Program-made: the position numbers and the translations under genes
Source: an uncultured Oscillospiraceae bacterium
GTDB taxonomy: Bacteria; Bacillota; Clostridia; Oscillospirales; Ruminococcaceae
Length of the DNA: 7,208 bases
Reading direction: 5' to 3'
Assembly: GCA_910578755.1 (NCBI GenBank)
Contig: CAJTSZ010000027.1
Span: forward strand, 1-7,208
The notes under the pieces: generated by a model
Seen by the model: the letters and a program-made list of their open reading frames with translations, nothing else
Told to the model about the DNA's origin: nothing
The model's database searches: none
Part shown: positions 1-5,972 of the stretch, piece by piece
Numbering within the stretch: position 1 is the stretch's first letter
Layout: each line of letters opens with the position of its first letter

Positions 1-1810
1 TGACAACGCCAACCAAATCCTTTTTCTCCAAAGAATCTTCTTTAAATTTCCGCGGGCCTAAAAGGGCTTCTACCACAGCGGCATTTATTTTGCAGGACTT
101 TTTCTCCCCTGCTACAATTTCTTTGGCACATTTGCGGCAAACAGAGGCCAGTGTGCGCTCCAGGGTACGTACCCCGGCTTCCCTGGTGTAGCCGTCAATA
201 ACAGCGTACAGGGCTTCCTCTTCAAACCGGACCATACGCCCGTTTAAACCATGGCGCTTTACCTGCTTTGGAACCAAATGCTCCTTTGCAATGTGGAATT
301 TTTCTTCCCTTGTATAGCTGGAAAGGTCTATAACCTCCATACGGTCGTACAGGGGGCCAGGAATAGCGCTGGCGTCGTTGGCTGTAGCCAGGAACATTAC
401 TTTGCTTAAATCAAAGGGAACCTCCACATAGTGGTCCCGGAAGGAGAAGTTTTGCTCTGCGTCCAGCACCTCCAGCAGCGCGGAGGAAGGGTCCCCCTTA
501 TAGTCGCTGCCCAGCTTATCCACCTCGTCCAGCAGCAGCAGGGGGTTGTTTGTGCCTGCCTGCTTCAGGGCCGAAATAATCCGCCCGGGCATTGCGCCAA
601 TATAGGTTTTGCGGTGGCCGCGAATATCGGCCTCGTCCCGGATGCCTCCCAGGGACATTCTTACATATTTTTTGCCCATGGCCTTGGCTATGGACTTGGC
701 AATAGAGGTTTTGCCCACGCCGGGAGGGCCCACCAAGCAAATAATTTGCCCCTTCATATCTGGGGCCATTTTGTAAACGGAAAGGGCCTCCAAAATGCGC
801 TCCTTTACCTTTTTCATACCGTAATGGTCCTTGTCCAGCACCCTGGCAGCCTGGTTTACATCCAGCTTATCCTTTGTAGAGGTATTCCAGGGCAGGCCCA
901 GCACCAAATCCAAATAATTGCGGCTCACCATGGCCTCCTGGCTGTTGTAGGAAAGGCGGGAAAATTTATCCAGTTCCTCCTGGAGGCGCTTTCTGGTATC
1001 CTCCTCCAAAGTTAAAGCGTCCAACTTGCTTTGGTATTTTTCTAACTCCTCCTGGGCCTGGTTATCCTCCCCCAGTTCGGCATTAATTGCCCGCAGCTGC
1101 TCCCGCAGGTAATAATCCCTGTGGTTTTTATCCATTTGCTCCCGCACCTTGCTGGCAATTTCCTGCTCCAGCTTTAAGATGTTATTTTCCTTCTGCAGCA
1201 GCTTGGCAACAATTTCCAGCCGGGTTTCCACATTGGATTCTTCCAAAATGCGCTGTTTATCCTCCAAGGAAAACGGCAGGTTTTGGGCAATATACTCCCC
1301 AAGGTATTGGGCGTCCTCTGCCAGCATGGTATTTACTACCATGTCGTTGGGCATTTGGGAGGCATGGTTGCAGTATTCCTCAAACAGGTCCTTTGTTGTG
1401 CGCAAAAGGGCCTCCCTGTAATCTTTTTTGGAAACCCTTTGTTCAAACAGCGGGTACTCCATGCAGTTTACCTGGTAAAAAGGGGCTTCTTTTACAACAT
1501 TTACGACTTTTGCCCGGTAAACGCCTTCTACTACAACCCGCAGCAGGTTTCCTTTTGCTTTTAAAACCTGCTTTATGCGCCCTACTACCCCCACTTTGTA
1601 CAAACCGTCCCAAGTGGGGTTTTCTGCTAAAAGTTCTTTTTGGGCCGCTAAAAATATTTTTCTGTCCTGGGTCATAGCCTGGTTTAAGGCCTCTACGGAT
1701 TTATCCCTGCCAATATCAAAATGCAGCACCATTTTGGGGAAAAGTACCATTCCCCGCAGGGCTACCATTGGAAGGGTCTCCTGTCTATATGAATTGATTA
1801 TTTCTTCCAT
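1..1810 (-). CDS. lon: ATP-dependent serine protease Lon (LonA), C-terminal part beyond window
   Basis: Cytoplasmic AAA+ protease that unfolds and degrades damaged and selected regulatory proteins. The window holds residues 1-603. The N-terminal substrate-binding domain begins with the typical LPMVALRGMVLFP (from residue 13) and HFDIGRDKSVEAL. A long helical stretch carries the family signature YYLREQ (about 233-238). The AAA+ module follows: Walker A GPPGVGKT at 361-368, Walker B LLLLDEVDKLG with D428/E429, sensor-1 asparagine N478 in ATAND, and sensor-2 arginine R548 in GVRTLER. Numbering runs about five residues ahead of E. coli Lon. Sequence ends at DLVGVV, just before the S16 protease domain, so the catalytic Ser-Lys pair is not visible. 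The ATG at 1808-1810 is preceded by GGAG with a 6-nt gap. No frameshift is seen. A hairpin array occupies the upstream region. I see no CIRCE operator, so heat control by HrcA is not supported. Confidence 0.97.
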   Translation of the reverse strand, partial: MEEIINSYRQETLPMVALRGMVLFPKMVLHFDIGRDKSVEALNQAMTQDRKIFLAAQKELLAENPTWDGLYKVGVVGRIKQVLKAKGNLLRVVVEGVYRAKVVNVVKEAPFYQVNCMEYPLFEQRVSKKDYREALLRTTKDLFEEYCNHASQMPNDMVVNTMLAEDAQYLGEYIAQNLPFSLEDKQRILEESNVETRLEIVAKLLQKENNILKLEQEIASKVREQMDKNHRDYYLREQLRAINAELGEDNQAQEELEKYQSKLDALTLEEDTRKRLQEELDKFSRLSYNSQEAMVSRNYLDLVLGLPWNTSTKDKLDVNQAARVLDKDHYGMKKVKERILEALSVYKMAPDMKGQIICLVGPPGVGKTSIAKSIAKAMGKKYVRMSLGGIRDEADIRGHRKTYIGAMPGRIISALKQAGTNNPLLLLDEVDKLGSDYKGDPSSALLEVLDAEQNFSFRDHYVEVPFDLSKVMFLATANDASAIPGPLYDRMEVIDLSSYTREEKFHIAKEHLVPKQVKRHGLNGRMVRFEEEALYAVIDGYTREAGVRTLERTLASVCRKCAKEIVAGEKKSCKINAAVVEALLGPRKFKEDSLEKKDLVGVV

Positions 1811-1847
1811 AAATAACTCCATTCTGCCGTGCCGGCTGCCAAAGCCG

Positions 1848-1880
1848 CCACAGCCTTAACCGCAAACCCTGCGGTTGTGG
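1848..1880. other. Hairpin in the lon 5' region
   Basis: AACCGCA (1858-1864) and TGCGGTT (1870-1876) pair perfectly around a 5-nt loop. An outer CCAC/GTGG pair (1848-1851 with 1877-1880) extends the stem past a bulge. On the plus strand a T-rich run (TTTTGTTTTT) follows, which resembles an intrinsic terminator, but no plus-strand gene lies upstream. On the minus strand it would fold in the lon leader, about 40 nt before the start codon. It shares the 10-mer CCCTGCGGTT with the hairpin A repeats further upstream, so it may be a decayed relative. A smaller hairpin GCCCT/AGGGC lies at 1896-1911. Function unknown. Confidence 0.4.
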
Positions 1881-1963
1881 TTTTGTTTTTACTTTGCCCT
1901 CTGAAAAGGGCGGGCTGCAAGCTTATAAATGAACCTGGAGCAACTTTGCCCTGCCACTTGAAA

Positions 1964-1990
1964 TATAATAACTGCCCTGCGGTTATTATA
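1964..1990. repeat. Hairpin A, copy 1
   Basis: Left arm TATAATAACTGC (1964-1975), loop CCT, right arm GCGGTTATTATA (1979-1990). The 12-bp stem has a single T/G opposition, which is a wobble pair if the plus strand is transcribed. Identical to copy 2. Confidence 0.85.
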
Positions 1991-2021
1991 CCACAAAGCG
2001 CAACGCGCGCAGTGGTATAAT
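1985..2021. repeat. Hairpin B, copy 1
   Basis: ATTATACCAC (1985-1994) pairs perfectly with GTGGTATAAT (2012-2021). An inner GCGC/GCGC stem (1998-2001 with 2005-2008) closes a 3-nt loop. The left arm overlaps the right arm of hairpin A, so A and B cannot both form fully. Each outer arm, read outward, is a perfect extended -10 element, TGGTATAAT. Confidence 0.8.
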
Positions 2022-2080
2022 TGCCCATCAAGTGCGGTTGCGGCAGCTGGCTCTGCCAGCTGGGGCGAGCACTTGGGGCA
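2022..2080. repeat. Hairpin C, between A/B unit 1 and A copy 2
   Basis: TGCCC (2022-2026) pairs with GGGCA (2076-2080), and CAAGTGC (2029-2035) with GCACTTG (2069-2075). An inner perfect 8-bp stem CAGCTGGC/GCCAGCTG (2044-2051 with 2055-2062) has loop TCT. An unpaired AT (2027-2028) interrupts the outer stem at the same place as in hairpin D. A further 7-bp inverted repeat, CACTTGA (1955-1961) with TCAAGTG (2028-2034), spans unit 1 and competes with the outer arm. Confidence 0.75.
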
Positions 2081-2086
2081 TTGAAA

Positions 2087-2113
2087 TATAATAACTGCCC
2101 TGCGGTTATTATA
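2087..2113. repeat. Hairpin A, copy 2
   Basis: Identical to copy 1 across both arms and the loop: TATAATAACTGC (2087-2098), CCT, GCGGTTATTATA (2102-2113). The identity also extends left into TTGAAA. Confidence 0.85.
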
Positions 2114-2143
2114 CCATGAACACAGCGTGTGAAATGGTATAAT
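2108..2143. repeat. Hairpin B, copy 2
   Basis: ATTATACCAT (2108-2117) pairs with ATGGTATAAT (2134-2143). The inner stem CACA/TGTG (2121-2124 with 2128-2131) has loop GCG. Compared with copy 1, one outer pair changed from C-G to T-A and all four inner pairs changed, each with its partner. This is direct compensatory variation within one locus. Confidence 0.8.
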
Positions 2144-2144
2144 T

Positions 2145-2185
2145 GGCCATGGGGCGGTGAGCAAAGCGAACATATTGCCCCGGCC
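2145..2185. repeat. Hairpin D, between A/B unit 2 and A copy 3
   Basis: GGCC (2145-2148) pairs with GGCC (2182-2185), and GGGGC (2151-2155) with GCCCC (2177-2181). An unpaired AT at 2149-2150 occupies the same position as in hairpin C. The interior is AT-rich and less regular than that of C. Confidence 0.65.
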
Positions 2186-2192
2186 ATCAAAA

Positions 2193-2219
2193 TACAATAA
2201 CTGCCCTGCGGTTATTATA
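2193..2219. repeat. Hairpin A, copy 3 (terminal copy)
   Basis: TACAATAACTGC (2193-2204), loop CCT, GCGGTTATTATA (2208-2219). It differs from copies 1 and 2 by one base, which creates a C/A mismatch in the stem. No B partner arm follows, so the array stops here. Confidence 0.8.
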
Positions 2220-2242
2220 TCATACAAGCCCCAAATACAAAA
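2214..2242 (-). promoter_or_regulatory. Candidate extended -10 promoter reading toward lon
   Basis: Read on the minus strand, the end of repeat copy 3 gives TGATATAAT (2222-2214), a full match to the extended -10 consensus TGnTATAAT. The -35 position at 17-bp spacing is TTTTGT (2242-2237), a poor match, which is common for extended -10 promoters. A transcript from here would carry the whole hairpin array as a leader of roughly 400 nt before the lon start. The B hairpins offer further TGGTATAAT motifs (minus strand at 2116-2108 and 1993-1985), so the real lon start site cannot be fixed by eye. From 2243 to about 2360 I see nothing else beyond AT-rich spacer. Confidence 0.35.
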
Positions 2243-2359
2243 TAGATAAATTATAAAGAATTCATTGTTTTGATGAGAAAACAGCCCATTTTCCTTATTT
2301 ATTGGCAATTTTCCCAAATAAACTTGTGTTTCCTGCAGGAACTGCCCCCTTATCCAAAA

Positions 2360-2403
2360 ATAAAGTACAAAAATGGCTGTGCAGTAAAGCTGCACAGCCA
2401 TTT
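2360..2403 (-). terminator. Intrinsic terminator of the EIIC-like gene
   Basis: A perfect 14-bp stem, arms 2371-2384 and 2390-2403 (core ATGGCTGTGCAG/CTGCACAGCCAT), surrounds a 5-nt loop. On the minus strand it is followed by TTTTTGTACTTTA. The hairpin starts a few bases after the stop codon of the minus-strand gene ending at 2409, so it separates that gene from lon. Confidence 0.9.
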
Positions 2404-2408
2404 CTTTA

Positions 2409-3485
2409 TTATTCTTCGCCCAAAAGCCGGGGGGCGCCAACAAAGGGCGCTGTTTCCTGTTCTTTAGGAGGCTCCGCTTTTGGTGCGCAGCGCCTTTTTT
2501 CCAGGGCACTGAACACAAACCCGCCTAAAAAGCCTGCCAAAATACCGCCAATGGCCGCCAGCGCCAAAGCAATTACTACTTTTACCGGTGGGTTAAAGGC
2601 AAAAGGGGCAATGAAACCGGGTATGGGGGATGCGGTTCCTGGGGCGTTGTTTACAATACCCAATGCCGCTGCTGCCAAACCAGCCAGGCCGCCTCCCAAA
2701 AAGTTGGACACAAAAATTGGGATTGGATGGGCTGTAATAATATGCGCCTGGGTGAGGGGTTCCAGCATTACGGCAACCACATTGCTTTTGTTCCCGTACT
2801 TCATTTTGTAAAAAATAATGCCGTTGGTAAAGGAGCCGCCAAAGCAGGCAATGGCCGCAATACCCATAGGCAGGCCGGTTAAACCAAGCATGGCAGTAAG
2901 GGCCATGGAACTGAGGGGGGAGGTACAAATCATCTTCATAATTCCACCCAGCAAAAAGCCCATAACAATGGGGGATTGGTCCGCCGCCGCGGTAATGGTT
3001 CCGCCAATCATTTCCAACGCAGAATTGACCACTGGGTCTGCCCCAAAGGCAATCAGCCTTGCCAAAGGCGCAATTATAAGGGCACCCGCAACAATATCCA
3101 GCCCCGTTGGCAGGTATTTTTCCACATAGGGGGCAACAAGGCCAATTAAATAACCGGCAATAAAACCTGGCAGTATGCCAAAGCCGCCGCAGGCCAAACC
3201 GCCCGCTACGGCAAATACCGGGTTTACCCCCATGGCAACGGGCACCATAATGGCGGCTGCAACACCGCTTAAGCTGCCGGATACGGCGCCCACCTGCCCT
3301 AAAAAGGCAATGCCAGCAAGGTCCCCGGTAATGTATTTATGCACTGCTTCAATTAAAAAAGAGGCTACGGCAGCATTTGCCATACCGGACATAGCCTGCC
3401 CGCCCTTGGGGCATTTTAAGCTGAACAGTGAAAACAGCGCCAGCGTTAAAAGAAGAAAACCCATTCCAGATAAAATTGTAACCAT
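2409..3485 (-). CDS. PTS EIIC-like (PfoR family, PTS_EIIC_2) membrane protein
   Basis: A 358-residue, very hydrophobic protein rich in Gly/Ala membrane helices, matching the EIIC-like family typified by Clostridium perfringens PfoR (COG3641, annotated as a putative toxin regulator). Seen in the sequence: an N-terminal membrane segment (about 5-22), repeated Gly-rich helices, the conserved-looking stretches LEPLTQAHIITAHPIPIF and ASPIPGFIAPF, a final membrane helix near 305-330 and a hydrophilic, probably cytoplasmic tail of about 30 residues. No EIIA or EIIB domain is fused or adjacent, so phosphotransfer-driven sugar uptake cannot be assumed. The substrate is unknown. The ATG at 3485 has GGAGG 7 nt upstream. 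The gene follows a two-component system on the same strand, and tandem GlnL-box-like sites sit upstream, so it is the likely regulatory target. A strong terminator follows it. The family assignment is fairly firm; the role (transporter or regulator) is open. Confidence 0.85.
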   Translation of the reverse strand: MVTILSGMGFLLLTLALFSLFSLKCPKGGQAMSGMANAAVASFLIEAVHKYITGDLAGIAFLGQVGAVSGSLSGVAAAIMVPVAMGVNPVFAVAGGLACGGFGILPGFIAGYLIGLVAPYVEKYLPTGLDIVAGALIIAPLARLIAFGADPVVNSALEMIGGTITAAADQSPIVMGFLLGGIMKMICTSPLSSMALTAMLGLTGLPMGIAAIACFGGSFTNGIIFYKMKYGNKSNVVAVMLEPLTQAHIITAHPIPIFVSNFLGGGLAGLAAAALGIVNNAPGTASPIPGFIAPFAFNPPVKVVIALALAAIGGILAGFLGGFVFSALEKRRCAPKAEPPKEQETAPFVGAPRLLGEE

Positions 3486-3554
3486 TACTTTACCTCCGTA
3501 AACAAGAAAAGCTGTTTTAATAAATAACCAAAACTTGTTCTATTTGATAAGTAA

Positions 3555-3560
3555 AGTATA
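3555..3560 (-). promoter_or_regulatory. Candidate -10 element for the EIIC-like gene
   Basis: TATACT on the minus strand, a 5/6 match to TATAAT, about 70 bases before the start codon. No good -35 hexamer stands 17 bp upstream. That place is taken by the tandem TTTTGT-like repeats, the layout expected of an activator-dependent promoter. An overlapping alternative is TTGCAA (3561-3566) as a -35 with TAGAAC as -10 at 18 bp. Another possible start is TGTTATATT, an extended -10-like motif on the minus strand with its hexamer at 3651-3656. Confidence 0.35.
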
Positions 3561-3570
3561 TTGCAAAAGC

Positions 3571-3596
3571 ATAAAAAACTACAGAAAACTACAAAA
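3571..3596 (-). promoter_or_regulatory. GlnL-box-like tandem site, minus orientation
   Basis: On the minus strand: TTTTGT (3596-3591), AGTT, TTCTGT (3586-3581), AGTT, TTTTAT (3576-3571). This gives three hexamers at a 10-bp period with the same AGTT spacer. The first two fit TTTTGT-N4-TTTTGT, the B. subtilis GlnL binding site as I recall it, with one mismatch. The period places them on one face of the helix, just upstream of the candidate -10. Confidence 0.55.
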
Positions 3597-3599
3597 AGC

Positions 3600-3625
3600 T
3601 TTTGTCCCATTTTGTGGCTTTTTGG
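3600..3625 (+). promoter_or_regulatory. GlnL-box-like tandem site, perfect consensus, plus orientation
   Basis: TTTTGTCCCATTTTGT (3600-3615) matches TTTTGT-N4-TTTTGT at all twelve fixed positions. A third, degenerate hexamer TTTTTG/TTTTGG follows after about another helical turn (to 3625). It abuts the minus-strand site head to head, separated by three bases, so ACAAAA-AGC-TTTTGT forms a small palindrome at the junction. Confidence 0.55.
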
Positions 3626-3759
3626 CAATTTGTTTAGGTTGGTGGTTTAAAATATAACAAATTCGACCGATTGCATAATATTTTTCCCTTTTTTGCCCTT
3701 ATAATGAAAATAATTCTGCCACTGCCCTTTTGCTTACAGCGGCGCACTGTGGACAGCTT

Positions 3760-4641
3760 TTAGTCCATGCACTGTATCATCAGCGCGTTTAAAAAGGTTT
3801 TAATAGAAACCTTGCCATGCACATCTGTTTTTCCCCGGATAAAATCCATTTCCCTGCGCACCTGTTCAAAGCTGTACAAGGTTCCCGCAAAATCATGGAA
3901 GGTGTCGTTGGAGTAATTTTCCACCCCCATATGGGCAATGTTGGTTAAGCCCGCAGCCACAGCCCTGCGCACCCGCTGTTCCATGGATTTTGGGTTGGCC
4001 GCACTGCAGCGGCTGCAAAGCTCCGCAACGGTAAAGCGGCTTGGTTCGCCGCCCTCCTCTATCATATAATTTACCAGGGCAATAATATCTGCGCTGCCCC
4101 CCTCCCCGCTGATACCTAAAAGCTGCAGGGTATTGCGCAGCTTTTTAACATGGGCTTTTTCCTCCGGCTGAGGGGGTAAAAACATATTTTCTATGGTTCC
4201 TGCCACTTCTGCCGCAGGAACCATAGCAGTGTCCTTCATAAAAATTGTTTGCATTTGGTTAAAGGTGCGGCGCATTTGAATGTTTTCTATTACATTGCGC
4301 AGCACCTGCACCACCTCCACTCCATTCACCGGTTTATGAATAAAAAAGGCCACCCCTTTTCCATAGGCCCTGGCTACCAGCTCCTTGCTGGTTACATGGG
4401 AAAGCATAACAAAACAGATTTCCGGGTTTTGGGCCTTGGCTTTTTCTACAAAGGAAATGCCGTCCATAATAGGCATAAGCAAATCCGCCACCACAACATC
4501 GGGGGAAATATATTTTAAATCCTCCAAGGCGTCCAGCCCATTGCCGGCCATGCCGCACACGGTTCCCAGTTTTTGCTGTTCAATAATAATTTTAAGGACA
4601 TTACAAACACTGCTGTCATCATCAATTAGGTATATTTTCAT
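3760..4641 (-). CDS. Response regulator, receiver plus YcbB-type DNA-binding domain (GlnL/YcbB family)
   Basis: Cytoplasmic DNA-binding regulator, 293 residues. The N-terminal receiver domain (about 1-120) has the acidic triad D7-D9, phosphoacceptor D53 in VADLLMPIMDG, switch serine S81 and lysine K103 in HKP. The C-terminal part (about 165-290) matches the YcbB effector domain (KLRNTLQLLGISG, then EQRVRRAVAAGLTNIAHMG) found in B. subtilis GlnL, which controls glutamine use. Total length is close to that of GlnL. A further ATG at 4695 would add 18 residues, but that stretch lies inside the kinase gene. The start at 4641 has GGAGG about 10 nt upstream, begins directly with the receiver sequence MKIYLIDDD, and overlaps the kinase stop as ATGA, implying translational coupling. 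No clear terminator follows, so read-through toward the EIIC-like gene is possible. The signal need not be glutamine here. Confidence 0.9.
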   Translation of the reverse strand: MKIYLIDDDSSVCNVLKIIIEQQKLGTVCGMAGNGLDALEDLKYISPDVVVADLLMPIMDGISFVEKAKAQNPEICFVMLSHVTSKELVARAYGKGVAFFIHKPVNGVEVVQVLRNVIENIQMRRTFNQMQTIFMKDTAMVPAAEVAGTIENMFLPPQPEEKAHVKKLRNTLQLLGISGEGGSADIIALVNYMIEEGGEPSRFTVAELCSRCSAANPKSMEQRVRRAVAAGLTNIAHMGVENYSNDTFHDFAGTLYSFEQVRREMDFIRGKTDVHGKVSIKTFLNALMIQCMD

Positions 4642-5918
4642 TTTGCTGTAGCCTCCAGGTTTTGTTTTGGTATTCTCAAAATAAAATCTGTACATCCGCC
4701 CTGGGAATGTACCTCAATAAAACCGCCTAATTCCCCTTCCACAATATCCCGTACTAAAGTAAGGCCCAGCCCCCGGGCCACTTCTCCTGTTTTATAGCTG
4801 ATTTTTGTAGAAAACCCGGCAGAAAACACATTTTCCATGTACTCTTTTGGTATTCCTCCACAGTTATCGTGAACCTGGAATACCATATCCTCCCCCTGCT
4901 CCCATTGGTTCAGCGTTACAACAGCTTGCCTATCCTGCGGGGCCGCTTCCAGTGAGTTGGTTATTAAATTGCGGAAAACAGACAGCAAATAGTAATGCTT
5001 GTCCGTAAAAAAATTGGTGGAACAGGTTACTGCAATTTCCCCCTGTTTTCCCAAAGACTGCTGTATTTTTTTCATGCTTTCCTGCAAGATTTGCGCAACA
5101 TTTTTAAAATACATTCCCTCTTCTTCCGCTTCCAGGTTCAGCGCGTCAGACATTCCCTTTAAAATAAGAAAGTATTCCTTTTTAATTTCATGAACGTCCT
5201 TTGCCACAGCCAGCGCTTTCTGCGCCGCCTGTTCCTGCCCGGCTGTGCTGAGCTCGCTGTACAGCTGATAGGAAGTGGTCATGGTGTTTTCAATATATAC
5301 CATGTTTTTATTCATCCAAACCATTTCGCTTTTTAGCCGGGAAATAAGCAGCAACAGCTTTTTATACCGTTCCCTGTCGTCCCTGCGCAGCAGGAACAAG
5401 CCATAATAGTCAAAAGCCCCTATAAGCCCTACTGCCAGCAGGCTGCGTCCCAAAGCCACCACCAGCAAGGGCAAAGCCCTTTGCCAATATAGGCCTGCCC
5501 AACCCAAACGCACTGCCATTTCCCCTAAGTTGGAGCATAAATCAATTATGGTTAAGGGAAGCAAGTACCAAATATGAAAGGTGCGAAAATCCCTTTTCCC
5601 TACAAAAAAGGCAAACAGCAGGCCGTAAAGCAGGTAAAACACCATTTCTGGGGCATATTGGGCTGCGGCGCCCCGCACTGTTCCCACCGTCAGCCACTGC
5701 ACAACACAGCGCAGAGCAAATACCCCCGGCGCTGAAATCAGCGCCACAGGCAAGGGGGAAAAATCCTCCATTAAAAACATCATCAGGGGCAAAAAAATAA
5801 TTGCTACCGAAATTTTAAACCCGCTAATAAACAGGTCCATATTCATCTGTGCTGTAAAAATAAGCACCAGTGCTGGAAAAAGCACCGCCTGGTACTTGCG
5901 CCGCAGCTGTAATTCCAC
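4638..5918 (-). CDS. Membrane sensor histidine kinase (GlnK/YcbA-like)
   Basis: A 426-residue partner of the regulator encoded next to it. Residues about 10-178 are hydrophobic, with roughly five or six membrane helices and no sizeable extracellular domain, so the signal is probably sensed within or close to the membrane. A helical linker leads to the likely phosphoacceptor H243 in AKDVHEIKKEYF. The HATPase domain shows the N box (RNLITNSLEA, N317/N321), G1 box DNCGGIP (351-357), F box VFSAGFST (364-371) and G2 box ARGLGLTLV (381-389). All key elements are present. The start is GTG at 5918, with AGGGAG 8 nt upstream. The stop overlaps the regulator's ATG by four bases. A near-consensus promoter lies upstream. 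It resembles B. subtilis GlnK in architecture and gene pairing; the ligand is not determined. Confidence 0.9.
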   Translation of the reverse strand: MELQLRRKYQAVLFPALVLIFTAQMNMDLFISGFKISVAIIFLPLMMFLMEDFSPLPVALISAPGVFALRCVVQWLTVGTVRGAAAQYAPEMVFYLLYGLLFAFFVGKRDFRTFHIWYLLPLTIIDLCSNLGEMAVRLGWAGLYWQRALPLLVVALGRSLLAVGLIGAFDYYGLFLLRRDDRERYKKLLLLISRLKSEMVWMNKNMVYIENTMTTSYQLYSELSTAGQEQAAQKALAVAKDVHEIKKEYFLILKGMSDALNLEAEEEGMYFKNVAQILQESMKKIQQSLGKQGEIAVTCSTNFFTDKHYYLLSVFRNLITNSLEAAPQDRQAVVTLNQWEQGEDMVFQVHDNCGGIPKEYMENVFSAGFSTKISYKTGEVARGLGLTLVRDIVEGELGGFIEVHSQGGCTDFILRIPKQNLEATAK

Positions 5919-5972
5919 TGTTTTTTCTCCCTTCTGCGGTTTTTATCCCGCCAACCAAATAATCTGTTTGCT

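Larger units (their letters stand above)
1955..2222. repeat. Composite palindrome array (A-B-C-A-B-D-A), REP/BIME-like
   Basis: Three copies of an almost invariant palindrome (A) begin at 1964, 2087 and 2193, so the spacings are 123 and 106 bases. After each of the first two copies comes a second palindrome (B) that shares its left arm with the right arm of A, then a third long hairpin (C or D). The third A copy ends the array with no B after it. The border words TTGAAATATAATAAC (entry) and TTGSCCAT (exit of B) are conserved, whereas the inner parts of B and C/D differ in sequence but keep their pairing. There is no terminal-repeat transposon structure, no transposase and no target duplication that I can see. 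It resembles the clustered palindromic repeats called BIMEs in other bacteria. It may equally be a structured leader of lon or a non-autonomous mobile element. Confidence 0.75.

Noticed and set aside
431..1677. Plus-strand open frames of up to 196 codons across the left end
   Set aside because: They are antisense to lon, whose frame is intact with all AAA+ motifs in place.
1811..1960. CIRCE operator for heat-shock control of lon
   Set aside because: No TTAGCACTC-N9-GAGTGCTAA-like inverted repeat is present.
1955..2222. CRISPR array
   Set aside because: The repeats are only three, with unequal spacing (123 and 106), the spacers are themselves palindromic, and no cas gene is present.
1798..2518. 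Long minus-strand open frames (130 and 209 codons) with repeated peptides such as IITAGQLLYF and YNNRRAVIIFQ
   Set aside because: They are translations of the palindrome repeats in two frames. They overlap the lon start or the EIIC gene and its terminator and have no credible start signal.
4642..4695. Upstream ATG adding 18 residues to the response regulator
   Set aside because: It lies inside the kinase gene, adds residues before a complete receiver domain, and the internal ATG has the better ribosome binding site and the ATGA overlap.
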